DNA of 64,000 nt from Branchiostoma floridae (Eukaryota; Chordata; Leptocardii; Amphioxiformes; Branchiostomatidae). The notes under the pieces are model-generated. The model was not told the DNA's origin, did not search any database, and saw nothing but the letters and a program-made list of their open reading frames with translations. The stretch spans positions 14,293,307 to 14,357,306 of the forward strand of contig NC_049979.1 in assembly GCF_000003815.2 (NCBI RefSeq), in the 5' to 3' direction. Positions 50,809 to 63,100 of this stretch are shown piece by piece. Position 1 is the first letter of the stretch. The number at the start of each line of letters is the position of its first letter. The position numbers were made by a program, and so were the translations under genes.

Positions 50809-50999
50809 CAGACCCTACGGTGCCTTAGAGATAGTAACTTTAACGTTATTCTCCAAGCAGACAAAGACAGAGATAGTATCAAAGCTGGCCAAGGAGTATA
50901 GCCCGGTGCCCGTTTGTCTCCCCTTGGCCAGCCATCTCCCTTTTGCCGGCTATGCTCCTTGGCCAGCTTTGATAATCTCTAAGGTACCGTAGGGTCTGC
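50809..50999. mobile_element. Foldback (palindromic) element near the DPF promoter
   Basis: The outer arms (50809-50833 and 50975-50999; GCAGACCCTACGG and complement) and inner arms (about 50877-50903 and 50947-50973; TATCAAAGCTGGCCAAGG and complement) make a near-perfect 50-bp stem. The left arm is interrupted by 42 bases bounded by the direct repeat AGAGATAGTA. No flanking target duplication is evident. Confidence 0.75.
50827..50878. repeat. Small insertion with 10-bp duplication nested in the foldback arm
   Basis: AGAGATAGTA occurs at 50827-50836 and again at 50869-50878 around 32 novel bases. The right arm of the foldback has only one copy of the complementary site. The inserted text TTCTCCAAGCAGA resembles the terminus of the MITE at 45033 (TACTCTCCAAGCAGAG). 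Confidence 0.6.
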
Positions 51000-51101
51000 T
51001 TTGAGACTACGTTTTTGCATCGGTTCGCAAATTGTTGTTCAAATTTCCCGCCAATAGGTCAGATGTCATGCTGTCTGCTGCGGGATTCTTGGGTAAAATT
51101 T

Positions 51102-51110
51102 AAAATGGCG
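51102..51110 (+). promoter_or_regulatory. YY1-type element overlapping the DPF start codon
   Basis: AAAATGGCG covers the initiator ATG at 51105. It is identical to the element at the acyl-CoA oxidase start and matches the YY1 promoter consensus. Confidence 0.5.
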
Positions 51111-54100
51111 TCGACTAGCTCGACGGGAGGGCGAGGGATCGCTGTGAAACAGCCTAGGTGAGTGTATATTCCAGGCAATTCTAGGGTGCTTAGACCCTCT
51201 CCAACGTCTCTTTCAACTGAAATCCCTTCAAGGAACAGATGGACAAAGTTTTAGAGTCGGTCGTCTTATGGAAGGAGAGAAAACGGTGCCTAATCGGAAA
51301 GCCGTCTGCCGCGGAGGGAGCGGTTTCCTTTGTCTGCATAGTGCATAGTGGCTGTTTGTTGCTGTGCGATGCATGCTGCATGTAGTGGGTTGGCCTGACG
51401 ACTAACCGATGTTTTGACTGTACATTCGCGCAACAAGGCACGTGACGACGGTATCGTTATTACAACAACAGAGAAAGTGGCTCACGCGGAAATTATTCAT
51501 AATACTAACAAATTATTTTTCAGCGCAAAAAAATATGGATGGACTGAATTTATGCATGACACAGTAACAATCGTCGTCACTTTGGAAGGTTGGTCTGTAG
51601 TTTTGCTTGCAGGTTATCCACATTTAGCAAATACCATCTTCGTTCACAGATAGTCAGAAAGAAGTAGAGTCAGATTAGAAGAACTATTGTGAAGATATGC
51701 AATTTGGTAATGTCATATTCTCCCATAATGTTGTTGGTCTGATTTATCATTTTAGAGAAACGTACAACTGGTAGTGAAGCATGAGCAAACTGCCTTTATG
51801 TAAGCATTCATTCTTCTCAGGATATTGTTCACCTGTTTTATCTGATTATAGTTATACAGAAATACGCATATATGTTTTGTATGAAGAAAATACCGAGATG
51901 TTAAATGAAAATGAGTAACATATATTTATATGATTTGAAGTATTGAACAAAATATGCAAGTGAGACATTATTCTTTCTCACCAAATCTCAGACAAACTCT
52001 GATTCATAAAGTAAATGCTTTATGATTCTGGCACCATAGCTGTTAGGGATTAACCCATTCAACTGTTTTAGTGTTTATGTGGATGTGCTGGCTTTCTTCC
52101 ATGTGCTGATGGTACGACTCCTCAGGCACCAGATATAAGTACCAGTAGTAATTGATGAGTAAGTGGAAGGAGCAGGGAAACTGACAGGCAATTTGATGTG
52201 CAGCAAGTAACCTTTGTGAGGAGTGATTGATTTTTAATGCAGTTATGATAATAAGACATCATGTAAGCACCAGAATGTTGACCCTGCCAATTTAGCTTGT
52301 GTATGGTACTACCTTCCTAATAATAGTAAGATAGCAATAATGTGAAGCTCAATATTCAATGTAGTACATACAGGTTGCAGGTTTGAGGCTTTTAGTTTAC
52401 CTGCAGTTCTGATAAGATGTTGCTTTAGATGGTATGAATTTGATATGAAGTAATTGTTGCTACAAAGATGGCAACAAAAGGTATACATTTGTATATGAAC
52501 ATGTCAATGAAGGTTAAATATCCAGGTAATAAGTCTAAATTACATCAAATAGCAGTTGAACCATCAACTGGATATGATTTTGGAAATTGTCAGATAGATA
52601 GTGGATGCTATCTGAAACGTCTGGTCATTTTCAAAGTCATATCCAGTTGCTTGAGTTGCTGCTATTTGGCATAAGGACTTTGAGTTTGAGATTTAAAACA
52701 GGCTTAAACAGTACTTACTTAGTGTATTCATATCAGGGGACTTCATTAACTTAAACATGGTAAATTGCAATGTTACATGTAATCGTAAGTTTACCAGTAG
52801 CAGTGTGCAATCCCTTGTGGATTGACAAAGGTTAATAGCATAGGGCAAAAGAGAAAGTCTGCTTCTGCAAAGAAGTTGGTTCCTGGCATGCTGCCTGTTA
52901 CATGTTCATAGAGATCAAAGTGGAATACTGCGGAGTGCTAACTTAAGAACAAGGTGCTCTGCTGGGATTTCTTTGGCTCAGGGAGGTTCTGGTAGGCAAA
53001 TGTATTATGGCTAACTTAGACAGTGCCTGTTTATCAGCAAAATTTAGATAAACATGAACACATATAATCACTTCAATTTAATCACGATTTACTTATACAT
53101 GCGATTTTCTACAAGAAGTGCAAAATGTTGTCATTTTTAGATTTGTAAACAGGTCCCAACTTTTGATGATGTATGATTTATAGATGATTTATAGTAGCCA
53201 TTGTTTCCTTTTTTTTAGCTCAAATTCACAAATGATGATATATGATACAGAAATGTACGGACCACCTCTACAAGGGTAGGATAGCTGAGTATTTCAGTGC
53301 ACATGTTCCATGTCCTCTGTATACCCACAGGGAAAGAGGACGTGTCAGTAAAGCCACTGAAGCACCCTCTGATGCTACGATGCATGTTGGTGAACCACGG
53401 TTAGAATAGGATTTCTACCTTTCTCCTTTCTAGTGCTCTCATTTCACACACATCACAGGCGCTTATAGTTCTACATGTAGGTTATTCTGTGTTTTATTTT
53501 GGAGGGAGCTGTTTGCTGTGGTTTGTCCAGCTGCAAGGAGGGGTGCTAATGCAATTTGTATGGGCAATCATTGCTTGTATTATAAAACAGTAAAGCAGTG
53601 GCTTTACCATAGAGAGGAAGTAACAGATTTGGAGGGAGGGTCTGATATGAGGTTTCTTTAACATGGGCCCTTTGCGGAAGGATGATGATATACTGTGAAT
53701 TCTTAGGTAAGTATGATGTAGATGAGATAATGTTGCCTTGTCCCACTATGCAAATTTCGTCAAGCTAACATCTGCTACATTTTTCTTGCTTTATCAATTA
53801 ATAGGCTTGAAGTGCGCTCATGTCTATCACATTCTGCACATTTAACTTTTAGCCTATCAGAATTGCTATCTTGTACATTTGATGTGGTTTGAAACTTTCT
53901 AGCAGGGAAGTACAAAATTTGTTATCAGAACTTCTTTGCTTTAATGACACCTCACTGTCTATTTGACAGAGAAAAAGGATAGTACAGTAAATGGGAAATA
54001 CTATTTTGTTCTGCTAGTGCTGTGGTGGGAAACCAGTTCTACAAGGAGGCACTAGAAAATGCTTCCCACTTCAACGCTCGAGTCGTTATGGAGCGGAAAC

Positions 54101-57100
54101 TGCGGCTTCCCTTCCTGGACACCCTGACAGGAGTCGCCCAGACCAACTGCTCGCTGTGGATGAGTCCGAGCCAGCGCAGGCCGGGCATCGCACCCGGCCA
54201 GATCTACACTTTTCCCGCCAAGAGGTGGCGCAAAAAACGCAGAGCATACTTTGCTCAAATGAACCCTCCACCGAATCAGGGTGAGGTACAGGATGTAGAG
54301 ATACAGGAGGGAGGTAAGGTGCTGGTGATGGGTAGAAGCTATCCTCCTCTTGATGTAAGAGGTCACAAGGAATTTTTATAGGTTGTATATTCATTTATTG
54401 GCTGCATCATATTTCTCAGTTGAAATACTGACAAAGATCCCTTGTGGCATCTTATCATCACTGTCTCCATGTCAATCCCTTTATGATATACTAGTACTTG
54501 TATATAAAAATGTCTGTCCTTGTGAAGATATGCTATTCTGGTTTTTGGTTATGCTTAGTACTGTAAAAATACAGTATATCCTTTGATGTTCACTTGATTT
54601 TTACTTCATGCAATCACTCATTCAATTAATTGCATAATGAACAGTGCTACTTGTAGACTAAGGTACTCAACTGGGTCAGTGATTGATGTTGAAAGCTTTT
54701 CTACATGTTTTATGCAATCATCTGTTAACTTATTTTGATTTATATATGTCTTGTGTGTATGAGTCATCCCCTGGATGAGCCAGAACCCCTCATTACATTT
54801 GACTGATCCATCAAGATGGTATTTCCACAACAGTAAATCAGTTCTTTTGATACTAGAATCAGTATGACTGGGATTGTCACATCTTATTAAGTGAATAATA
54901 GATTTTGCTTCAATATTAACCCCATTCCATCAGATAAAAGTTGGGCGAATTTGTAAATGGCTTGTGATATGAACATACTCAATGCCACAATATTTCAGTA
55001 TTAATGAAGTTGACTGTCGTGTTTCATTGGATGTTACTTTGATAGAGCCTCTCTCTGTCCTTGAATTCTTACTTATTGATTTTAGCCAAGGCTGTTTTTC
55101 TTCAGGGTGATTTGTTTCTCATAGTCATAGCTGTAGGTTGATCCTTGACTCCGGGGGTGTTAACATGTCACATTTCATAAATGAAATGGTTTCACTGCCA
55201 TCCAGAAGCTGCAAAGGATGCAACCTTGGAAAACGCCCTTGGACTAGATAGCGAGGCTGCGAATAACCTGATAGATTCTGTACTGAAAGACTCGGAAGAC
55301 TCCAAGGATGCGGTAGATGAAATTGACGACATTCCGGATGCTGGAGAACTGGAGGACAGCTCCAGTAGCGATGATGAAACCTACACCAGGAGGAAAAGAA
55401 GAAGGGTAAGGTGGCATCATCATCAGTTTTTGAAATTGGAAATTCATTTGTTAACCACAAAGTTTAAGAACTTTTTTGTTTGAAATAGAAGTCCTAACTC
55501 TGCAATGTTGATTTGACGAATAAAAATTTGAGATTTGAAAGAAATACAGATTTCGCATGTGACTCATCCTCTTTAGATTTCGCATGTGACTCATCCTCTT
55601 TAGATTCTATGCATGCTGTTACTGTTATTGATGATAAATCTATATCCCAAGTCAGGCAATCGTTTTCAAGGTCAGGCCTGCTCAAGCTTAGACTAAACGG
55701 TGCTGTGATAATGTCACAACCTCTGGTAATATTTCAGTAAGCTGCGATTGTTGTTATCCTATTTGCACAGCCATTGCACCATGACAGCTCAGTAGGGAAT
55801 GTATAGATACAACGTGATAAGTTTATTTGGAAGTGCACATGTGTTTCCATATCATTCTCAGTAGTGTTGGAAGAAGTCAGCAAAATTATGTAATGGGTAT
55901 TGTATTTTTTTATATATATATATATTAGGTCTACAAGGCTTGCATTTGATACAGAACAGCCATAAATTCTTATGTAATAAAAGTTATTGATGTACAACAA
56001 GCATTTATCTTGCCGCTCTGTATTCAGCTTGTAAACAGCAAAAACGTGTGAAGCATGGTAATTACTATACAGCCCTCTATGTCACTGTAAAATACTCCCA
56101 TGCCATAGGACGATGATTGCTTGGCTATTGAGAAGATGATGCTAGTTTGGCATGGTCCATACTTCATGTGACTGACGCAGACTGCTCAATGCACCTTTCC
56201 AANNNNNNNNNNNNNNNNNNNNNNNNNNNNNNNNNNNNNNNNNNNNNNNNNNNNNNNNNNNNNNNNNNNNNNNNNNNNNNNNNNNNNNNNNNNNNNNNNN
56301 NNNNNNNNNNNNNNNNNNNCTTTTAAGTGTGTGATTCAGTATTCTGATAACAGTGTCAGCCCCCAAGGTCCCTTTCCATTCCATTTGGATGATAACCTGA
56401 TTGTTACTGTTAGGCATAATGATGTAAGAGAGATGTGTGCCCGTAATTCTTGCTTGTTGTTTTAAGTATAAGAGTTGATTTCCTCAGCTGCATTTTAACT
56501 TTCAGATCACGGCGTTTTGTAAAGCTAGGTTTTTATTGGTACTCCAATGTTGGCTGTAGTAAATCAAGTTGGCATGCTTCACGCTACAGCTGTATCACAG
56601 CCTCCCATTAGGACTACACCACTGTTCCTTGTAACAAGGTCGATCCAGTGGAGGAGCCCATTTATCTTGATGACAATCACGGCAGCCCCGATCTCAGCAG
56701 GGCCCTGTACAATAAAGCCTGCCCAACCTGCCATCCATCTAGTGTCATATCGTAAAGTCAGACGTGCAGGGCTTTCTCACTAAGCTTCGGTAACAAATAT
56801 TGCTGTAATAGCATGGCCACCGTTTGTTATAGATGGCTGCCCCTGTGACTCCCCATCCATTTGGGCCATCTAAGAGTGATAACATCCACTTTCTATCTAG
56901 GCCAATCTGTCAACACTCATGAAGCTCAAGTATCCTCTCTGACTGTACCTGTACTTAATGCTTTGCCATGTCTAATCCTGGTGAATTAAGGTGCACCATT
57001 CAGTGAGTCATTGTTGGCACTTAGATAATGAACAAAATTGAAGGAAGATTTGAATTAAGTGATCCTTGGCTAGAAGGGTAGATTTTGTGTGTACATGTCA

Positions 57101-60100
57101 TCAATAGTGATTCCCAAGGCTCTTGAGCCCCATTCTTCAGCAGCAGCTACATAAACGTATCAGTAAAATTACCTTTCTCAATCTTATTTCCCCATGTTGG
57201 CTCACAACTAGATTACGACATATCTACCAAACTAAATGGCTTGATGATGTGATTAACCTGAAGGCGCAGTAATAAGACTCTACTGAGCAAACCTACATGA
57301 TTGGTTGTAGTGTCTGCTTATTTTCTAAATGGGGATATGATCATATGCATGTCAGCTTGAATTGATTCCACCATCAATTCCAACCACTGGAGCTGTTGCC
57401 ATGTTACACTGAATTGAACCAGTATATACAACACTAGAGACTTGAAGGAAAATTGACATTTTGTGCTCCTAACCTAAGTCTGTCTGATGACCAGAGTGTT
57501 TAGAAATTGGTCAGGATTGATAGCTGCCGACGAGCAAGACAAATGTCAACCTGCAATAGCTAGAGACATTTGATGAATGGAGTCCCTGTACATCAATAGG
57601 TCTTTGGTAATTGGTTAGGACTGATAGCTGTTGAAGAACAAGACAAGTGTCCTTCAACAACCGCAGGAGACATCACATTAATCGGGTGCCTGTCCATCAA
57701 CGGTGCTGTAAAGATGAACAGACTGTCAGGTAACACTGGATGGAGGACGAGTCAGTCTGCCGGTGAATTATTCATCGCGGTGTCTCATTGATTCCCATGA
57801 TTCCCGCGGATGAACTGTTTTATGTCCGAGCTCAGCCTCATCGTGCCTCTTGCCATTATTGAGTCATGTCCTCACCTTTATGGGACTGTAACTACCATGT
57901 TTATAGAAAAACCTGAAAGGTTATAAAACAGGACAATATATCTGCCCCTGCAATATCTTTACAACCTGGAGTGTTTTAGACTAGGTGTGCGTGTATGTCA
58001 TGGGCTTATCGGAATTGCCAGGGGAAGGCTGCCTGCTAATTTCACATTCTGTGCATGTTTTCCAATTTGGAGCTGTATGGAAGGTGACTATGGCAGGAGA
58101 AGGTGGGCTAAAAGCTGGATTACTGTTCGACCTGCCTGCTACCGATGATAACAGGCTGATTTGGGCAGGATTTGTAATCAAAATGACATTTTGATGAGCT
58201 TGCTTTGCCAGTGTTACCCATGACATACAGCAGGTCGTGGCCTGTATAGGTTTTGCATTCATATTGCCACGTCCAAGAAGGTTGATAGATGCACTGCTGA
58301 CATTGCCAGTACCGGTTGTTACTGTCTGGAGCGTTTGCCGTGTCAGCAGCAGCATTTGATCCTGTTGCCATTTCCATAAACCTCTCGGATGGGTAAAGCC
58401 CCATTGGAAGAGTGGTTTGTGTTCTGCAGAGTGCCTTGTCAGCATGCTCCCAGTCTGAAAGCCTGGGAGGATGAACCATTGTTGATGCATGCGTCTCACT
58501 CTCACAGTGCAGATTACCACTGAGATTCCCCATTCATCTTGACTCTGATGTTAGTTCAATGGGAGGAAAAGTTCTTTTTGTTGCTTTGAATAGTGCTTAG
58601 ATTAGAAAGGGAGATGTGAGGATTTTCACTGACTTGAAAGGTGTAATCTTATATGACTTAAGTAGATGTGAAAACAGAATGGATGTTTCAGATATTCAGA
58701 AAATTTAAAATATTTTAATCAAGCTTGTAGCATTTGTCTGTTTTGATATTTTTGTAATCTAAAATGTTTTCATTTATTTCCATCTTTACTAGTGACTGTA
58801 ACTTTCAGTATACTTTCTCAAATCAAATGGGAAAAACTACAAAATCACAGTGTCTGGCAGGCAGGTATGTTAAAAGGTTAGGTCAGAGAAACCACTTAAC
58901 ATGCAGGGAAGCTTTTAGCATGGGTCAAGTCCACAGCAACCATCAATGGTGCCTTTAGAAGAATGTATGATGGTTTGACTTTATTTGCAGTGGCTCTGTG
59001 GGAGCCTAGAGTTACTTACATCCCAGTGCAGTCTGAGTGCATGGTATTACAGCTGTGGCAGCATGCTGTGGGTGTTGAAAAGTGGGAAGGACAAAGGGTG
59101 TTGAACTTGGGCCAGATATTGAAATCCCTGTATTATTTCCTCTTGGGTAGAGTACCNNNNNNNNNNNNNNNNNNNNNNNNNNNNNNNNNNNNNNNNNNNN
59201 NNNNNNNNNNNNNNNNNNNNNNNNNNNNNNNNNNNNNNNNNNNNNNNNNNNNNNNNGGAAAATTCATTCAGAATCTATCTGTGGATGCCTGAAAATTGGC
59301 TGAATTGTGTTCTGACTGTCTCAGATTTATGTAGGCAAATGGTGGTGTATTGTCCAATCTACCTTGTCTGATACAGTCATTGCCTGCTGATGCTGGATGC
59401 TGAGTTGGAGCTTTCTGTGAAGGTTTGGAGCCATGCGTGTCTAATGGCCATCAGGCAGTCTTATCTCTGTCATGTTGCCTTTCCAAATGGCACTTCACAG
59501 CCAATAATCTATGTCAACATGTTACCATGAAGCAATGATTGAAGTAGGCAGTATAGTTGAGGTAATATTTCTATGGTTCTTGCTTCACAGAGGATGGCTC
59601 CATTGCTGTGTTTACATTAATGTACCAAATAATGGGGTAGATACAGATTGAAGCAATACAGAACAGCAGGCACCATACATCATGCCTACAGTCAAATAGA
59701 TGTGAATTCCCAGTTGAAGCCGTACGATTAACGGTAACTGCCCTTATCAAAATTTAATGGTTTGAGAAAGGCAATCAAGCTTGGCTGTACATCTGTCATG
59801 GTTTGTACATGGCTGTGGTCTTTCTACTTCGGGTAGTTCTGCTGCCAAGCTGTGGGATAAGAGGATTATTGCCTCTGCCAAGGCATCTTAGCATGGAGAT
59901 TTATTACCTCAGCCTTGGACATGGAGGTTATGTATTCACCAGCATTCATTGGTTGGTGATTTTTTTTGGTTGCTGAACAGGATGATGANNNNNNNNNNNN
60001 NNNNNNNNNNNNNNNNNNNNNNNNNNNNNNNNNNNNNNNNNNNNNNNNNNNNNNNNNNNNNNNNNNNNNNNNNNNNNNNNNNNNNNNNNNNNNNNNNNNN

Positions 60101-63100
60101 NNNNNNNNNNNNNNNNNNNNNNNNNNNNNNNNNNNNNNNNNNNNNNNNNNNNNNNNNNNNNNNNNNNNNNNNNNNNNNNNNNNNNNNNNNNNNNNNNNNN
60201 NNNNNNNNNNNNNNNNNNNNNNNNNNNNNNNNNNNNNNNNNNNNNNNNNNNNNNNNNNNNNNNNNNNNNNNNNNNNNNNNNNNNNNNNNNNNNNNNNNNN
60301 NNNNNNNNNNNNNNNNNNNNNNNGAACTGTCACTCACAGGGGTCATTTCTTGCCACCTTTTTTTCCCCAGATAAGCTGTAGCCATCAGGTTTTCTTCTCC
60401 CAGATAGGATTGAGCCATCAGTGATGGATGTGGTCCCATTTCTGGTGACTGATTCTAAACTGCTCTGTGCACCCTGGGTAATCCATACATGTTCATGGCG
60501 GCTGGCGTGCGCCACCTGTTGGCAACATGGGATCCTGCACTGATTTATCTTCGCAAGAGATCTTTCGACTGATCAAGCGGATTCAACCACTATGTACATT
60601 GGGGAAAATTGACAAGATGGAGGATTGTAATTACTGTAATTTTTAAGGTGGAGACACATGTGTCTATTTCATGGGTTAGTACTCTAATAAGACAGACGAC
60701 GAGGGTAGATACTGCCATGATTTCTCAATTTCCTATGAGCTAACTCAGATTGTAAACCAACCCACCCGTGTCCCGGACGTTAAGGGCCAATATGCAAATC
60801 TGTTAGACCTCTTCCTTACTACTTGCCCTGACACATGTGTTCCTACTGTACTACCCCCACTAGGAACTTCTGATCACTCTGTGGTGTCCATTAAGGTCGA
60901 AGCTAAGCGAAAAGAATCATCTGATGTCCCCTTTCATCGGACAATCTACCGCTACTCCCAAGCTGACTGGGAAGGTTTCAGAACATTCATTACTGAGATT
61001 CCACTTTCAACAATATTCAAAAACTCAGCCTCAAAGATAGCTGCCCTTCTGTCTGATTGGATTCTCGCTGGAATCGATAACTTTGTTCCATCAAAGAAAT
61101 ACCAGCAGCGACCTAACAGCCAGCCATGGTACACCCCTGAGTGTGCTGCTGCTATTGCCCACCGCAATCACTACTTCCATGCTTACAATCGGAACAGGTG
61201 CAGCGAGACACTTGCAGCCTTCAAAACTGCACGTAATCGTTGTAAGAGAGTTCTCAGGAACGCTAAGAACAGTTATGCTAAGTCTGTTCAGGCCAGAATT
61301 GACGGTGAAGTTCTTGGCTCTCGTGAGTTCTGGAGAATCAGCAGGAAAGTCTTAAACAGAGGCAAATCCCCTATACCTACCCTGATAAATGGACCTGAGG
61401 TTCTTTCCTCATCCTCCGAGAAGGCAAAACTTTTTGCAAAGAACTTTGCCTCTAACTCAACTCTTGATGATCAGGGTCATCCACTCCCTGATTTTCCTGC
61501 TCGGACTGATACCTTTCTGAAAAACATCAAAGTTACAGCTCGGGAAGTTACAAAGCTCATTAAGGATCTTGATGCCAACAAGGCAACTGGGCCAGACAAT
61601 ATTCCGGTAGTTGTTCTTAAAAACATTTCTCCTGAATTATCTCCCATCCTGGCCAAGCTTTTTTATCGCTGCTTAAAGGGAAAATGTTTTCCCTCCATGT
61701 GGAAGATATCATCAGTTTGTCCTGTTTTTAGAACGCTGGAGAAACGTCATCTCCATCCCAGTATCGGCCAATTAGNNNNNNNNNNNNNNNNNNNNNNNNN
61801 NNNNNNNNNNNNNNNNNNNNNNNNNNNNNNNNNNNNNNNNNNNNNNNNNNNNNNNNNNNNNNNNNNNNNNNNNNNNNNNNNNNNNNNNNNNNNNNNNNNN
61901 NNNNNNNNNNNNNNNNNNNNNNNNNNNNNNNNNNNNNNNNNNNNNNNNNNNNNNNNNNNNNNNNNNNNNNNNNNNNNNNNNNNNNNNNNNNNNNNNNNNN
62001 NNNNNATAGAGGTTTACTGCATAAACTTGCCAGCTATGGCATCTGCGGCAACATTCTAGCAACAATAAAATCCTCCCTGTTCTGCAGATCTCTGAAGGTC
62101 GTTATAAATGGTCAATCATCAGAATGTCATAGCATCAATGCTGGAGTACCGCAAGGATCCATCCTCGGTCCAACATTATTTTTAATCTACATAAACGATC
62201 TGCCTGATCATATACTCAGATCATTTGTCGACATATATGCTGATGACACTTCAGTATTTGGCCACACATCCAAGAGATGTAATGACCGCTCCCTTGCAGC
62301 TAATCTCTCTGCTGACCTTGATCATACAGTTCAATGGGGCAAAACGTGGCTTGTGACCTTCAACCCTTCAAAAACAAACCTTCTTTCGTTCCATCATAAG
62401 AGATCCGATCCGAACCTGCCACCGGTCCAAATGAGTGGGACTCTACTTAAAGAAGCCCAATGCTTTGAGCGACTCTTGGGCCTAAAATTTACACCTGATC
62501 TTAAGTGGAATTGTTACATCCAATCCGTTGCCAAGGAAGCTGGGAAAATGGTGGGCTCTTTGTACCGAACCAGAACATATCTTACCCCCTCTGCTATTCT
62601 TTATCTTTATAAGAGTCAGATAAGGCCCAAAATGGAATATTGTTGTCACATTTGGGCTGGAGCCTCCCAGAACTCCCTGACCTGCCTCAATAGAGTACAA
62701 AAACGGTTGAGGAACATTGTTGGCAGCGACTTATTCGCCACACTACAACCATTGGCCCAAAGGCGTGATGTAGCTAGCCTAGCACTTTTCTATCGGTACT
62801 TCCATGGTAAATGCTCGGCAGAACTTCATTCACTTGTGCCTTCAATACGAACCTTCACAGCAAGAACCCGTTTAGCCACTTCCACGGAAACAAATCATCC
62901 TTTTTTCCTCCACAATCCACCTAACAGGAGGAAGTTCCACGCTCAGAGCTTTTTTCCTAGAACAACATCGCTATGGAATAAGCTTCCACGGACTTGCTTC
63001 CCCACAGGGTACAGCCTGAAACTGGGGATCCTGCAGTGATTTATGTTGGGAAGAGATGTTTGGAGTGATGAAGGGGATTCAACCACTGTGTACATTGGGA

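Noticed and set aside
51414-51653. 79-residue frame downstream of the first DPF exon as an extra exon
   Set aside because: The frame and phase do not join the DPF exons, and homology passes directly from 51157 to 54018.
57981-58533. Two overlapping minus-strand open frames of 179 and 137 residues
   Set aside because: No recognisable domain, no splice or promoter context, and two frames are open over the same bases in a DPF intron. Likely chance.
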